A stretch of DNA of 33,480 nucleotides, from positions 1-33,480 of the forward strand of contig VGTG01000054.1 in the NCBI GenBank assembly GCA_016874795.1, given 5' to 3'. This document shows positions 1-8,166 of the stretch, piece after piece. Source of the stretch: Deltaproteobacteria bacterium (GTDB lineage: Bacteria; Desulfobacterota; Binatia; UBA12015). The notes beneath the pieces were generated by a model that searched no databases, had not been told where the DNA came from, and worked only from the letters and a program-made list of their open reading frames with translations. A program made the translations under genes and the position numbers. Position 1 is the first letter of the stretch, and each line of letters starts with the position of its first letter.

Positions 1-127
1 CGGAGAGAGGGGCGCCGCCCCTCTCCTCCACGCGGCAAAGCCGCGCGGAGCCTTCTCTCCCCGCTCGCTCGCGCTCGGCCGCGCGCTGCGCGCGCGGAGA
101 ATCCCTTTCGAGAATCACGCCGTCGTC
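1..127 (-). repeat. Three-hairpin REP-like element, copy A
   Basis: First copy of a GC-rich mosaic element, identical over 127 bp to 149-275. As written it holds three inverted repeats: a 9-bp stem at 5-13/17-25, a 6-bp stem at 31-36/40-45 with an AAA loop, and an 8-bp stem at 79-86/90-97. The linker between the second and third hairpins is rich in GCTCG motifs. It may extend left of the window. The same architecture recurs at about 10200 and 31989. Reading on the minus strand, it lies downstream of the minus-strand radical SAM gene. Confidence 0.8.
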
Positions 128-148
128 GAGGGTGAACGGCATGTCAAT

Positions 149-275
149 CGGAGAGAGGGGCGCCGCCCCTCTCCTCCACGCGGCAAAGCCGCGCGGAGCC
201 TTCTCTCCCCGCTCGCTCGCGCTCGGCCGCGCGCTGCGCGCGCGGAGAATCCCTTTCGAGAATCACGCCGTCGTC
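149..275 (-). repeat. Three-hairpin REP-like element, copy B (tandem duplicate)
   Basis: Exact copy of bases 1-127 at an offset of 148 bp, with a 21-bp spacer (128-148) between copies. The identity breaks at 128 versus 276. The TGA stop of the radical SAM gene (263-265) and its last codons lie inside this copy, so the 3' end of that gene is supplied by the element. A 148-bp tandem duplication (127-bp element plus 21-bp spacer) is the simplest reading. Confidence 0.85.
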
Positions 276-2152
276 TGCTCGGCTCGCGGCTCGACGCGGC
301 CGCGGATCCACGCGCCGCCGTCGGGGTCGCGGAGGATCTCCCCGAGCCCGCCCGGGTGGCGGAGCTCGAGCTCCGTCGCGCAGTCGTCGTCGAGGAGCGC
401 GTCCTCGGGCGACTCCATGCGTCCGAGGACCTCGAGCGCGCGATCGGCGGCGAACTCGAACTCGTGCACGGCACGGCTTGCGGGCCCGACGCGCGGGCAG
501 AGCGCCTGGTCGAGCTCGAGGACTCGCAGCACGCGCGGCGCGAGCTCGGCGGCGTCCTGCGCCTCGAGCCAGCGCTCGATCGCCGCGCGGATCACCGCGT
601 AGGTGCGCTCGGGGCTCGCGAGGAAGCAGAGATAGAGGTCGGACCGTCGCTCGTACGCCGCGATGCGGTCGCGCACGACCTCCTCGGGAAGCGCGTCGCG
701 GTACTCGTCGAGGAGCGCGCGCAGGATCGCACGCAGCATCGAGGCGACGGGCACGCGGCGGCCGAGCGCCAGGTGCTGCGCCGCGAGCGGCACGAGCTGT
801 CCGCGCGCGAGGATGATGTACGCGGTGATGAGGAAGTAGCCTTCCTCGCCCTCCTCGCGCCCATACGTGTGGCAGCCGACCACGTACTCGCCCTTCGCCT
901 TGCCGTATCCCGCGACGGGGACCGTCTCGAGGCGGTACTCCTCGCGGCGATCGTAGAACTCGGTCCCGGGGAGGAGCGTGTACCCGAAGATGTTGATGTT
1001 CGGGAACACCGTCAGCAGGTGATCGAGGTTCCCCTCGAAGTCGGCGAGCGTGTCGCCCGGCAGTCCCCAGATCAGCTCGGCCGCGACCGGGATTCCCTCT
1101 CCCACGAGGCTTCGCACGACCGGCTCGTAGTCGTTCGCGCGCATGTTCGTACGGTGCGAGAGCTCGAGCGCCTTCGGCGTCAGCGTCTGCAGGGCGAGGT
1201 GGTAGTGCGACAGGAGGTCGTTCTGGTGGAGCAAGCGCACGATCTCGTGCACGCGCTTGTTGTGGTTCTTGGACCACGAGGTCGCGAACGTGCGCGGCAG
1301 GCCGGTCGCGTTGCGGAGCTCGACGACCATCTCCGCCTTCGCGAGGTCCTCGCGCAGCGCGCCGAAGTTCGAGTCGCAGAGCCACACGTCCTTGATTCCG
1401 CCCGCGACGACCTTCTCGAGATCGCTCCGGATCCGGTCGAGCGAGAGCTGGTACATCTTCGTGCCGATCGCGCCGGTGCCCCACTCGCAGAAGGCGCAGC
1501 GATAGGGACAGCCACGGCTCGTCTCGTACGCGACCTGACGGTAGCGTGGCTCGCCGTCGGCGTCGCGAAGCTCGATCCAGTCGAGCGCCGACGGAAAGCG
1601 GTCGAGCTCCGTCGAGCGGCGGCGCGGCGCCGTACGTCGCGGTGCGCCGTCGACGCAGAAGGCGAGGCCGTCGATCGCGTCCCACGCGGCGAGATCCGCT
1701 GAACCGGCTTCGATCGCGTCGAGGAGCTGGGTGAAGGTCTCCTCGGCTTCGCCGAGTGCCACGACGTCGATCGCCTCGTCGCGCAGGAAGTCCTCGGCGC
1801 GCTGCACGTGCGGTCCGCCCGCGACGACGAGCGTCTCGGGCACGTCCGCCTTCACGCGGCGCGCGACGTCGAGGAACTCGGCGACGTTCCACGTGTAGCA
1901 GCTGATGCCGAGCACCGGCCGGACGCCGCTTCGCGCGGCCGCTCGTGCGCGCTCGCGCAGCTCGCTCGCCCATGTGTCCGCGAGCCACGCGGAGACCTCC
2001 TCACGAGTGAGGAAGTGGACGAGCTCGACGTCCGTCGTCTCCGAGGTCCGTCCGAACGCGCGGAAGTGCGCGAGGAGAGCGCCCGTCGTCAGCGGCGGAG
2101 CGCAGAACTGCTCGCTGTCCATGCTGAGGAGCCAGACGGGGCGCCGCGTCAT
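263..2152 (-). CDS. B12-binding domain radical SAM protein
   Basis: About 629 residues. The N-terminal 150 residues look like a cobalamin-binding Rossmann domain (a segment reading LVVAGGPH, then VVALGEAEETF). The radical SAM core follows, with the cluster motif C-x3-C-x2-C in GCPYRCAFCEWG (residues about 215-222). Later come LIWGLPGDT and a C-terminal helical region of about 200 residues. The family uses a [4Fe-4S] cluster and SAM, often with cobalamin, for radical methylations or rearrangements; the substrate cannot be read here. I chose the ATG at 2152 because the longer frame (GTG at 2197) starts inside the 17-bp minisatellite; no strong Shine-Dalgarno is visible. The C-terminal codons lie in a REP-like element. 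It follows the DUF4185-like lipoprotein gene on the same strand. Function beyond the superfamily is unknown. Confidence 0.88.
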   Translation of the reverse strand: MTRRPVWLLSMDSEQFCAPPLTTGALLAHFRAFGRTSETTDVELVHFLTREEVSAWLADTWASELRERARAAARSGVRPVLGISCYTWNVAEFLDVARRVKADVPETLVVAGGPHVQRAEDFLRDEAIDVVALGEAEETFTQLLDAIEAGSADLAAWDAIDGLAFCVDGAPRRTAPRRRSTELDRFPSALDWIELRDADGEPRYRQVAYETSRGCPYRCAFCEWGTGAIGTKMYQLSLDRIRSDLEKVVAGGIKDVWLCDSNFGALREDLAKAEMVVELRNATGLPRTFATSWSKNHNKRVHEIVRLLHQNDLLSHYHLALQTLTPKALELSHRTNMRANDYEPVVRSLVGEGIPVAAELIWGLPGDTLADFEGNLDHLLTVFPNINIFGYTLLPGTEFYDRREEYRLETVPVAGYGKAKGEYVVGCHTYGREEGEEGYFLITAYIILARGQLVPLAAQHLALGRRVPVASMLRAILRALLDEYRDALPEEVVRDRIAAYERRSDLYLCFLASPERTYAVIRAAIERWLEAQDAAELAPRVLRVLELDQALCPRVGPASRAVHEFEFAADRALEVLGRMESPEDALLDDDCATELELRHPGGLGEILRDPDGGAWIRGRVEPRAEQTTA

Positions 2153-2184
2153 CCGGATGGACGTGCCAAACCGTCCCCCGCGGC

Positions 2185-2319
2185 GCAACGTGGGCACGGG
2201 CGCAACGTGGCTACGGGCGCGACGTGGCTACGGGCGCGACGTGGTCACGGGCGCGACGTGGGCACGGGCGCGACGTGGTCACGGGCGCGACGTGGCTACG
2301 GCGCGACGTGGCTACGGGC
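2185..2319. repeat. 17-bp minisatellite, eight units
   Basis: Eight head-to-tail units of the form GCRACGTGGNNACGGGC start at 2185, 2202, 2219, 2236, 2253, 2270, 2287 and 2303. Units vary mainly at positions 3 and 10-11 (GC, CT or TC). Unit seven lacks one G and is 16 bp. The array contains the TAG stop of the DUF4185-like gene (2312-2314) and ends about 30 bp before the radical SAM start. A single degenerate unit is seen near 6541-6558, also between two minus-strand genes. Confidence 0.9.
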
Positions 2320-3595
2320 GCTGGGAGAGAGGCTTCTTCGCCGGTCCAATCAGGAGCTGGGGCACGTAGAAGCCGGGCGACTCCTCGGCGGCGGCTTCGG
2401 CTTCCGCGAAGCTCCCCGAAGCGATGTTGACGTTGTACGAGAGCACGCGCGCGCCCTTGGGTGCGAGCTCGGGATGGGCCTTGACCGCGTACGCGATGTA
2501 GCGCGGGCAGGGCGCTTGCTCCGGCGGACAGTCCGAGCGCTGCGCGGTGCTCCACGGCGCGGGGAGCCGGTAGACGGCGCCCTCGTCGCGCCACGGACCT
2601 CTCAGGTCGCCCGCCGTGTAGAGACGGACGTCGAACTCGAGCGGCGGGATGCGGTAGCTGTACCAGCCGACGTCCGGATCCCAGTCGACCGTCGCCTCCG
2701 ACGTGCCGGGAAGGCCGCCCACGCGGTGCAGGCGCTCGAGATCGAACGCGCCGAAGCGGCGACGTCCCGTGCGCTCGTCGGTCAGGAGGTAGTCGGCCTT
2801 CGGCGGCCACGTCGCGGCGGCCATCTCGGTCACCGGGAAGCGCGCGAGCACGGTGCTCGAACCGGTCGCCTCGCCGAGCTGGCCGAGGAGGTAGACGTAC
2901 TTCCCCGCGGGAACGATCGCCGTCGTCCAGACGAGGTTCGGCAGCGGTCCGTCGTAGGCGCGGAAGTGCGGCAGGTCCCAGCGCCGGATGCTCCACTCCT
3001 CCGGCGAGTCGTCCGGATTGTCGATGCGCAGGAGGACGTTGCCGACCGGCGCGAGCCCGCTCTCGGGCGTGTTCCGGTTCGCCGTGACGTAGAGGTAGGG
3101 CCCGACGCGCGCGCCGGCGAGCGGCCAGAGGAACGTCCCGTCGTCCGACGGGAACATGTCCCTCGGCTCGCCGCCCGACGTGGGCCAATACTTGACGACG
3201 CGCCGGAAGGCGCCGTCCGAAGCGCGCGCGGAGATGCCGACCGAGTTGCGGATCATCGCGCGCTCCGGCTCGGGCTCGACGCGGCGGTCGCAGTACTCCT
3301 CGCCGCCCGGGCAATCGTCGCGGACGCTGCCGAGCAGCGTGTCGCCGAAGAGCCATGCGTAGCGGTCCTGGCCGAGCCGGATCGAGCTCGCGACGTCGGC
3401 GCCGAGCCAGCTCGGTCCGCACTCCTCGGGATACGGATCGACGAGGAACTGCAGCGGCGGCGCGGGCGTGAACTGCGCGGACGGCACTGCGGGCGGAGGT
3501 CCGGCCCAGAGCGGGGCGCTCTCGGGGCGCCGCAGCGGCGCGCACGCCGCGACGAAGAGGAGAAGGACGAGTCCGAGCGTTCGCGAAGCGCGCAA
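2312..3595 (-). CDS. Lipoprotein with DUF4185-like propeller domain
   Basis: About 427 residues. The N terminus is a lipoprotein signal peptide: a hydrophobic LGLVLLLF run, then lipobox VAAC. The mature part carries a segment reading RYAWLFGDTLLG and later blocks of beta-strand type with Trp/Tyr/Gly, which resembles DUF4185, a family related to five-bladed glycosidase-like propellers. Start choice: a strong GGGAGG sits 5 nt before a TTG at 3595. A GTG at 3601 would instead give a GTGA overlap with the upstream aminotransferase stop (3598-3600), but the ribosome site would touch it. Either way the two genes are translationally linked. The stop falls inside the 17-bp minisatellite. Probable role: anchored in the envelope, perhaps binding or cleaving a glycan; this is inference. 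Confidence 0.75.
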   Translation of the reverse strand: MRASRTLGLVLLLFVAACAPLRRPESAPLWAGPPPAVPSAQFTPAPPLQFLVDPYPEECGPSWLGADVASSIRLGQDRYAWLFGDTLLGSVRDDCPGGEEYCDRRVEPEPERAMIRNSVGISARASDGAFRRVVKYWPTSGGEPRDMFPSDDGTFLWPLAGARVGPYLYVTANRNTPESGLAPVGNVLLRIDNPDDSPEEWSIRRWDLPHFRAYDGPLPNLVWTTAIVPAGKYVYLLGQLGEATGSSTVLARFPVTEMAAATWPPKADYLLTDERTGRRRFGAFDLERLHRVGGLPGTSEATVDWDPDVGWYSYRIPPLEFDVRLYTAGDLRGPWRDEGAVYRLPAPWSTAQRSDCPPEQAPCPRYIAYAVKAHPELAPKGARVLSYNVNIASGSFAEAEAAAEESPGFYVPQLLIGPAKKPLSQRP

Positions 3596-3597
3596 CT

Positions 3598-4806
3598 TCA
3601 CCTCCCGCCTCGCGCGGACCGAAGCCGCCGCGTCACCTCGTCGAGGACCGGCTCGTCGACCGCGAAGTGGAAGCGCAGGAGCGTCGGCGAAGCGTCCGCA
3701 TGGAAGATCTCGCCGGGGATCGCCGCGAGATGCAGCTCGTCGAGGAGGCGGAAGCTCGCCTGCGACGTCGGGATCTCGCCCCATCGCTCGCGGTAGTCGG
3801 CGAGCATGTAGTAGGCGCCGGCGGGAACGCTCGGCGTGAAGCCGCCCGCGCGAAGCGCCTCCGCGAGGCGATCGCGCCGCCGCGCGTAGCCGTCGCGCTG
3901 CTTCCCGTAGTAGCTCTCCGGGAGCGCTTCGAGCGCCGCTGCGGCGCCTTCCTGCAGCGGGCGCGGCGCGCAGACGCAGAGCGTGTCGAACACGGGACCG
4001 ATCGCCGCGGCGAGCGGCTGCGGCGCCGCGAGCCAGCCGAGCCGCCAACCCGTGATCGAGTACGCCTTGCCGAGGCCCGAGACGGTGATCGTTCGGTCGT
4101 AGAGCTCCGGGACCGCCGCGGGCGGGACGTGCACGCGTCCGTCGTAGACGAGGTCCTCGTAGATCTCGTCGCTGACGACGCGGACGTCCGTCCCGTCGAG
4201 GAGCGTACCGAGGCGCGACAGGTCCTCGCGGCGCCACACGCGACCGCTCGGGTTCGCCGGCGTGTTCACGACGACGAGCTTCGTCCGCGCCGAGAGCGCG
4301 CGTGCGAGCGCTTCCCAGTCCGGCTTCCACTCCGGACCGCTCGAGGGCACCGCGACGACGCGTGCGCCCGCGAGGAGCGCGGCGCTCCGGTGATAGGGAT
4401 AGAACGGCTCGAAGAGGATCACCTCGTCGCCCGGCTCGAGCAGCGTCAAGAACGTGGAGGAGAGCGCGCCCGAGGCGCCGACGGTGACGACGATCTCGTC
4501 CTCCGCGTAGCGAAGGCCGTAGCGACGCTCCATCCGCTCGACGATCTGGCGGCGGAGGGACGGGAGGCCCTGATACGGCGTGTAGGTGGCGCGGCTCGAC
4601 TCGATCGCGCGGATCGTCGCGCTGCGGAGCACGTCCGGGATGTCGAGGTCGCAGACCCCCTGGCCGAGGTTGATGCCGTCCGGGAGCGCGTCGACGCGCT
4701 CGGTCAGGGTGCGGAGAACGCTCGCCTGGCGGAGGTGTGCCGTCCTCGCCGAGAGCCCGCGGATCTCGGCCGCGGGAGCGGTGCTCCTGTCGTCCCTCGA
4801 CGCCAT
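3598..4806 (-). CDS. Class I/II PLP-dependent aminotransferase
   Basis: About 402 residues, normal for fold-type I aminotransferases. Visible landmarks are INLGQGVCDLDIP near the N terminus, NTPANPSG (cofactor-contact Asn at about 185), SDEIYEDLVYDG (Asp 213, Tyr 216), the PLP lysine in SGLGKAYSITGWRLGW (Lys about 247) and a C-terminal LLRFHFAVDE. These match aspartate/aromatic/kynurenine-type aminotransferases; the amino donor cannot be assigned. I chose the ATG at 4806 over the upstream alternative at 4848 because the family begins near this point. It is the first gene of a pair with the DUF4185 lipoprotein, whose start overlaps or abuts its stop. Confidence 0.9.
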   Translation of the reverse strand: MASRDDRSTAPAAEIRGLSARTAHLRQASVLRTLTERVDALPDGINLGQGVCDLDIPDVLRSATIRAIESSRATYTPYQGLPSLRRQIVERMERRYGLRYAEDEIVVTVGASGALSSTFLTLLEPGDEVILFEPFYPYHRSAALLAGARVVAVPSSGPEWKPDWEALARALSARTKLVVVNTPANPSGRVWRREDLSRLGTLLDGTDVRVVSDEIYEDLVYDGRVHVPPAAVPELYDRTITVSGLGKAYSITGWRLGWLAAPQPLAAAIGPVFDTLCVCAPRPLQEGAAAALEALPESYYGKQRDGYARRRDRLAEALRAGGFTPSVPAGAYYMLADYRERWGEIPTSQASFRLLDELHLAAIPGEIFHADASPTLLRFHFAVDEPVLDEVTRRLRSARGGR

Positions 4807-4867
4807 GCGCGGAGGATCATGGAGACGCGCGCGGCCCTCGGCAAGCACAGGGCTTTCGGTGCCGCCG

Positions 4868-6424
4868 CTACGGGTCCGGAGCGTTCTCGCGCGGCGGCGC
4901 GTCGTCGCGGGATCGGCGCGAGGACGCTCGACGCGGCTCCGCTGCGGCAGGCTCGCCCACCGCGGTCGATCCTCCGTTCGCCTCGGGACGCTCGTTCTCC
5001 GCTTCGAGGCCGCCGCCGACGCGCGCCACGAGCGCTGCGAACGAGGCGGTGATCGCGCTCACGAGCCGGTCGAGATCCGGCAGGAGGTCCCAGTCGCCGT
5101 TCAGCCCGAACGAGAGCCGGTCCTCGTAGCTGAAGAGCGCGACCGCGAGCCCCTGTCCCTCGAAGAGCGGCAGGTGCGGATGCGCTTCGAGGAGCCGCGA
5201 GCCGAGAAGGTAGAGAGGCACGCCCGGTCCGGGCACGTTCGTCACGATCAAATTGTACGGACGCGCGCGGGAGATCAGGCGGACCGCGACGCGCATCGCG
5301 CCGCTCGTCGCCCACTCCGCGGCGTCGGTGAGGAGCTCGATCCCCTTCGCGGCGCCCGCGCGCTTCAGCGCCGCAGTCTCGTCGTGGATCCGGAGCGCGC
5401 AACGCACGACGTCCGGCTCGTCGAGCGGCAGTGCGAGGAGCCACGCGGAAGCGTGGTTGCCGATGTGCCGCTTCGTCTCCGCGGTGCGCACGTTGACGGG
5501 GACCGCGATCCGGAGCTCGTCGAATCCGGTGAGCTGGCCGCGCTCCTGGAGGAACCGGCGCAGGCTCGTCGCGAGAAGCGCCAGGACGAGATCGTTCAGC
5601 GAGACGCCGAGGCTACGCGCGAGCGTCTTGGTGCGCGCGAGGTCGACCGTGACCCAGTCGACGCGCCGATGATGCCCGACGGGCTGGTTGAACGGCGTCG
5701 CGGGCGGCCGTCGAAGCCCTCCGCTTGCGAGCGCCGCGGTCGCGGTCAGGCTCTCGCCGACGCGGCGTCCGAGCGAGCGCGGCTCGGCGAGCGCGCGGCC
5801 GATGTCGCGGCCGAGGCCGAGAAGCGAACGCGTCCGACGCGCGACCTCCTCGCGCAGGAGGTCTCCGTTCTCGGGCGCCCTCGGCGATCGCGCGACGGCA
5901 GTGACGTCCGCGATCTCTCCGGAGAACGGCTCGAGACCGAGAAGCAGCGCCAGGATCTCGACGCCGCCGAGGCCGTCGACCATGCAATGGTGGACCTTCG
6001 CGACCATCGCGAAGCGGTCCTCGCCGACGCCTTCGACGATCCAGAGCTCCCAGAGCGGCCGCGCGCGATCGAGCGGACGCTCGAGGATCTCCGCGCAGCG
6101 ATTCTTGAGCTGCTGCGCCGTGCCGGGCCGCGGCAATCGCGCGTGGCGCACGTGGTAGTGGAGCTCGAATCGCTCGTCGGGGACCCAGACGCGATCCCCG
6201 AACACCGGCACGGTGTGCAGTCGCTGCGTGTAGCGCGGGATCGCGGGCAGCCGAGAAGCGACCCAGTGCCGGATGCGCTCGATGTCGACGCCGCCCTCCT
6301 TCGTCGCGAGCGGTGCTCGCTCGAAGGTCCCGACGAGCGCGACGTGCATCGGCGTCGTCGCGGTCTCGAACTCGAGAAAACCCTCGTCCAGTCTCGAAAG
6401 ACGCTCGTATGACGTTGAACCCAC
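4868..6424 (-). CDS. WS/DGAT-family wax ester synthase / diacylglycerol acyltransferase
   Basis: About 518 residues. It opens with LSRLDEGFLEFETATTPMHV, the typical start of the family. The catalytic HHxxxDG motif is present as HHCMVDG (residues about 145-151). Later motifs include NDLVLALLA, PVNVR, a conserved-type NVPGP and a C-terminal segment resembling the usual GLN..GD..LPD. Known members esterify acyl-CoA with diacylglycerol or long-chain alcohols to make storage lipid. The GTG at 6424 is preferred because GGAGGAGG lies just upstream; a TTG at 6436 is possible but would include that site. The C-terminal 40 residues are charged, low-complexity tail. It follows a GT39-like gene on the same strand with about 140 bp between. 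Confidence 0.9.
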   Translation of the reverse strand: MGSTSYERLSRLDEGFLEFETATTPMHVALVGTFERAPLATKEGGVDIERIRHWVASRLPAIPRYTQRLHTVPVFGDRVWVPDERFELHYHVRHARLPRPGTAQQLKNRCAEILERPLDRARPLWELWIVEGVGEDRFAMVAKVHHCMVDGLGGVEILALLLGLEPFSGEIADVTAVARSPRAPENGDLLREEVARRTRSLLGLGRDIGRALAEPRSLGRRVGESLTATAALASGGLRRPPATPFNQPVGHHRRVDWVTVDLARTKTLARSLGVSLNDLVLALLATSLRRFLQERGQLTGFDELRIAVPVNVRTAETKRHIGNHASAWLLALPLDEPDVVRCALRIHDETAALKRAGAAKGIELLTDAAEWATSGAMRVAVRLISRARPYNLIVTNVPGPGVPLYLLGSRLLEAHPHLPLFEGQGLAVALFSYEDRLSFGLNGDWDLLPDLDRLVSAITASFAALVARVGGGLEAENERPEANGGSTAVGEPAAAEPRRASSRRSRDDAPPRENAPDP

Positions 6425-6534
6425 GGCCTCCTCCAACCGACCCGGAAGGAAGCAACCGTGGCGCCAGCCGCGCGGACGGTGCCGTGCAGCCCATTTCGCA
6501 GGGAGGGACCGACGCGTGATCGCTCCGTGGGCAG

Positions 6535-6555
6535 CGTGCCCAACGTGCGGGCACG
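6535..6555 (-). terminator. GC hairpin between GT39-like and WS/DGAT genes
   Basis: A 7-bp inverted repeat (CGTGCCC / GGGCACG) with a 7-nt loop lies just past the stop of the glycosyltransferase gene. There is no T-tract, so termination is uncertain. The loop and right arm resemble a degenerate unit of the 2185-2319 minisatellite. Confidence 0.35.
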
Positions 6556-6562
6556 GCGAGCT

Positions 6563-8119
6563 TCAGCCGGAGCGGAGGCGATAGATGCGGATCACCGGAC
6601 CGCGCCGCTCCGTTCCCGGCGCGAACTGCTCGACGAGCTGCCCCTTTCGAAAGAGCTTCCGGTAGAACGCGACCTCGCGCGGGTAGCGAGCCGGCTCCGA
6701 GAGATAGCGGCCGTAGACGGAGCTCGAGACCATCGCGATCTCGAAGCCCGCCTGCTGCAGCGCTTCGGGAGTCTCGGCCATCTCCGTCAGCGAGAACGCG
6801 TACCGCGGCGCGAGCGGCGTGTCCTGCAGCGGCGCGCTGTAGAGCTCGGCCGCGATGGGCTCCGAAGGATCGAGGTTCTCGCGCGCCCAATCGCGTGCGA
6901 TCTGCTTCGTGCTCGGTGCTCCCTGCAGGAGCGCGAAGTCGAGGTAGCGGAGTGCAGGCATCGTGCTCACGGCTGCGACTGCGGCAGCGACGGCGAGTCC
7001 TCTGGCTCTCCCGTCCGCGAGACCGAGTCGCAGGGCGACCGCGTTCACGACGGCGACGAGAGCCGCCGCTCCGAGCAGCGCGATCAGCGGCAGGATCTGG
7101 ATCAGCCAGCGGGCCCAGTGGAGCGGAGAGATGCTGATCCCGATCAGGAAGATCGCGACGAACTCGAGGAGCAGGAGAGCGCCGAGGTTCCGCCGCCAAG
7201 CGGAGAGGAGCGCGCAGCCCGCGGCGAGCACGAGCACGACCGGCGACAGGGCGCGCGGCATCGCGTAGCCGAAGTACCAGGCGAGGTTCCCGAAGAACCC
7301 GAAGCCGTCCGCGCCGGGATGCGACGTGCGCGCTTCGTGCGCGAGGTCGGCCTGGACGCGTGCGATGTCCGTCACGAGGTAGGGAGCGGCGAGAAGGAAC
7401 CCGATCGGAATCGCGACGAGACCGAGGAGGAGCGCGCTCGGCCGTTCGCCTTCCGCGCGGCTCGTGTCCGTCGAGCGCCGGCGCAGCAGGAGAGCGGCGT
7501 CGACCGTCAAGAGCACCGGCACGAGCGCCACGAGGAAGTACCGCGTCGCGACCCCGAAGCCGATGACGAGTCCCGCAACGGCGTGCGCCGCACGGGTCGG
7601 CCGGTCGAGAAGCCGCACGCACGCCCAGAGGCCGAGGACGCCGAAGAAGAGCCCCGCCGTGTCGGTCCGCACCATCATCGCGTGGTCGAGAGCGAGGGGA
7701 GAGAGGAGCGACAGCCACGCGCCGACGAGCCCGACCGGCGGCCCGAACACGCGATCGCCGATCGCGCACACCACGACGAGCGAGAGCAGCGCGTACGCGA
7801 TCGAGAGCACGCGCCCGACGACGAACGGCGCGGTCGGGCTCTGCGCGAAGCGGTCGGCGAGCGCCGGATCGGCGCTGAGCCACGAGCCGCTCTCCGTCGC
7901 GCCGAGCGCGTGCAGCCCGAGGGCGTACGGGTAGAGGAGCGTCGAGCCCGGATGGCCGAACCAGTGCGGATCCGGATCGCCGGCCGTCGCCATCTGTGCG
8001 GCGATCAGGAAAAAGCGCACCTCGTCGCTGTGCGGGGCGTGCGGAAGATCGCGGCGGACGCCCCAGAGATGGGTGAACGCCGCGAAGGCGAGGAGCGCGG
8101 CGAGAAGCAGGCGTCGCAT
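6563..8119 (-). CDS. GT39/PMT-like membrane glycosyltransferase
   Basis: About 518 residues with a hydrophobic N-terminal helix and some ten predicted membrane segments. After the first helix comes HAPHSDEVRFF, with the acidic residue that GT-C enzymes of the ArnT/PMT (GT39) group carry in the first extracytoplasmic loop. Next come HPGSTLLYPYALGLH and LDHAMMVRTDTAGLFF. A soluble C-terminal domain of about 120 residues closes the protein. Such enzymes transfer sugars from polyprenyl-phosphate donors to protein or lipid outside the membrane; donor and acceptor are not deducible. The ATG at 8119 opens directly on the first helix. It sits 47 bp after the PlsC-like gene and may be co-transcribed with it. 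A second protein of the same type lies at 22107-23639. Confidence 0.85.
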   Translation of the reverse strand: MRRLLLAALLAFAAFTHLWGVRRDLPHAPHSDEVRFFLIAAQMATAGDPDPHWFGHPGSTLLYPYALGLHALGATESGSWLSADPALADRFAQSPTAPFVVGRVLSIAYALLSLVVVCAIGDRVFGPPVGLVGAWLSLLSPLALDHAMMVRTDTAGLFFGVLGLWACVRLLDRPTRAAHAVAGLVIGFGVATRYFLVALVPVLLTVDAALLLRRRSTDTSRAEGERPSALLLGLVAIPIGFLLAAPYLVTDIARVQADLAHEARTSHPGADGFGFFGNLAWYFGYAMPRALSPVVLVLAAGCALLSAWRRNLGALLLLEFVAIFLIGISISPLHWARWLIQILPLIALLGAAALVAVVNAVALRLGLADGRARGLAVAAAVAAVSTMPALRYLDFALLQGAPSTKQIARDWARENLDPSEPIAAELYSAPLQDTPLAPRYAFSLTEMAETPEALQQAGFEIAMVSSSVYGRYLSEPARYPREVAFYRKLFRKGQLVEQFAPGTERRGPVIRIYRLRSG

Positions 8120-8166
8120 GGAGGCGTTCTAACTCTCGGTGCGCAGAGGGTTCGGCCTGGTGCGCA

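Noticed and set aside
2185-2319. Possible CRISPR array
   Set aside because: Units are 17 bp and contiguous with no spacers, and no cas genes are present.
1808-3796. Plus-strand frame of 662 codons spanning the 17-bp minisatellite
   Set aside because: It is antisense to the radical SAM and DUF4185-like genes and its apparent peptide repeats are just the minisatellite translated.
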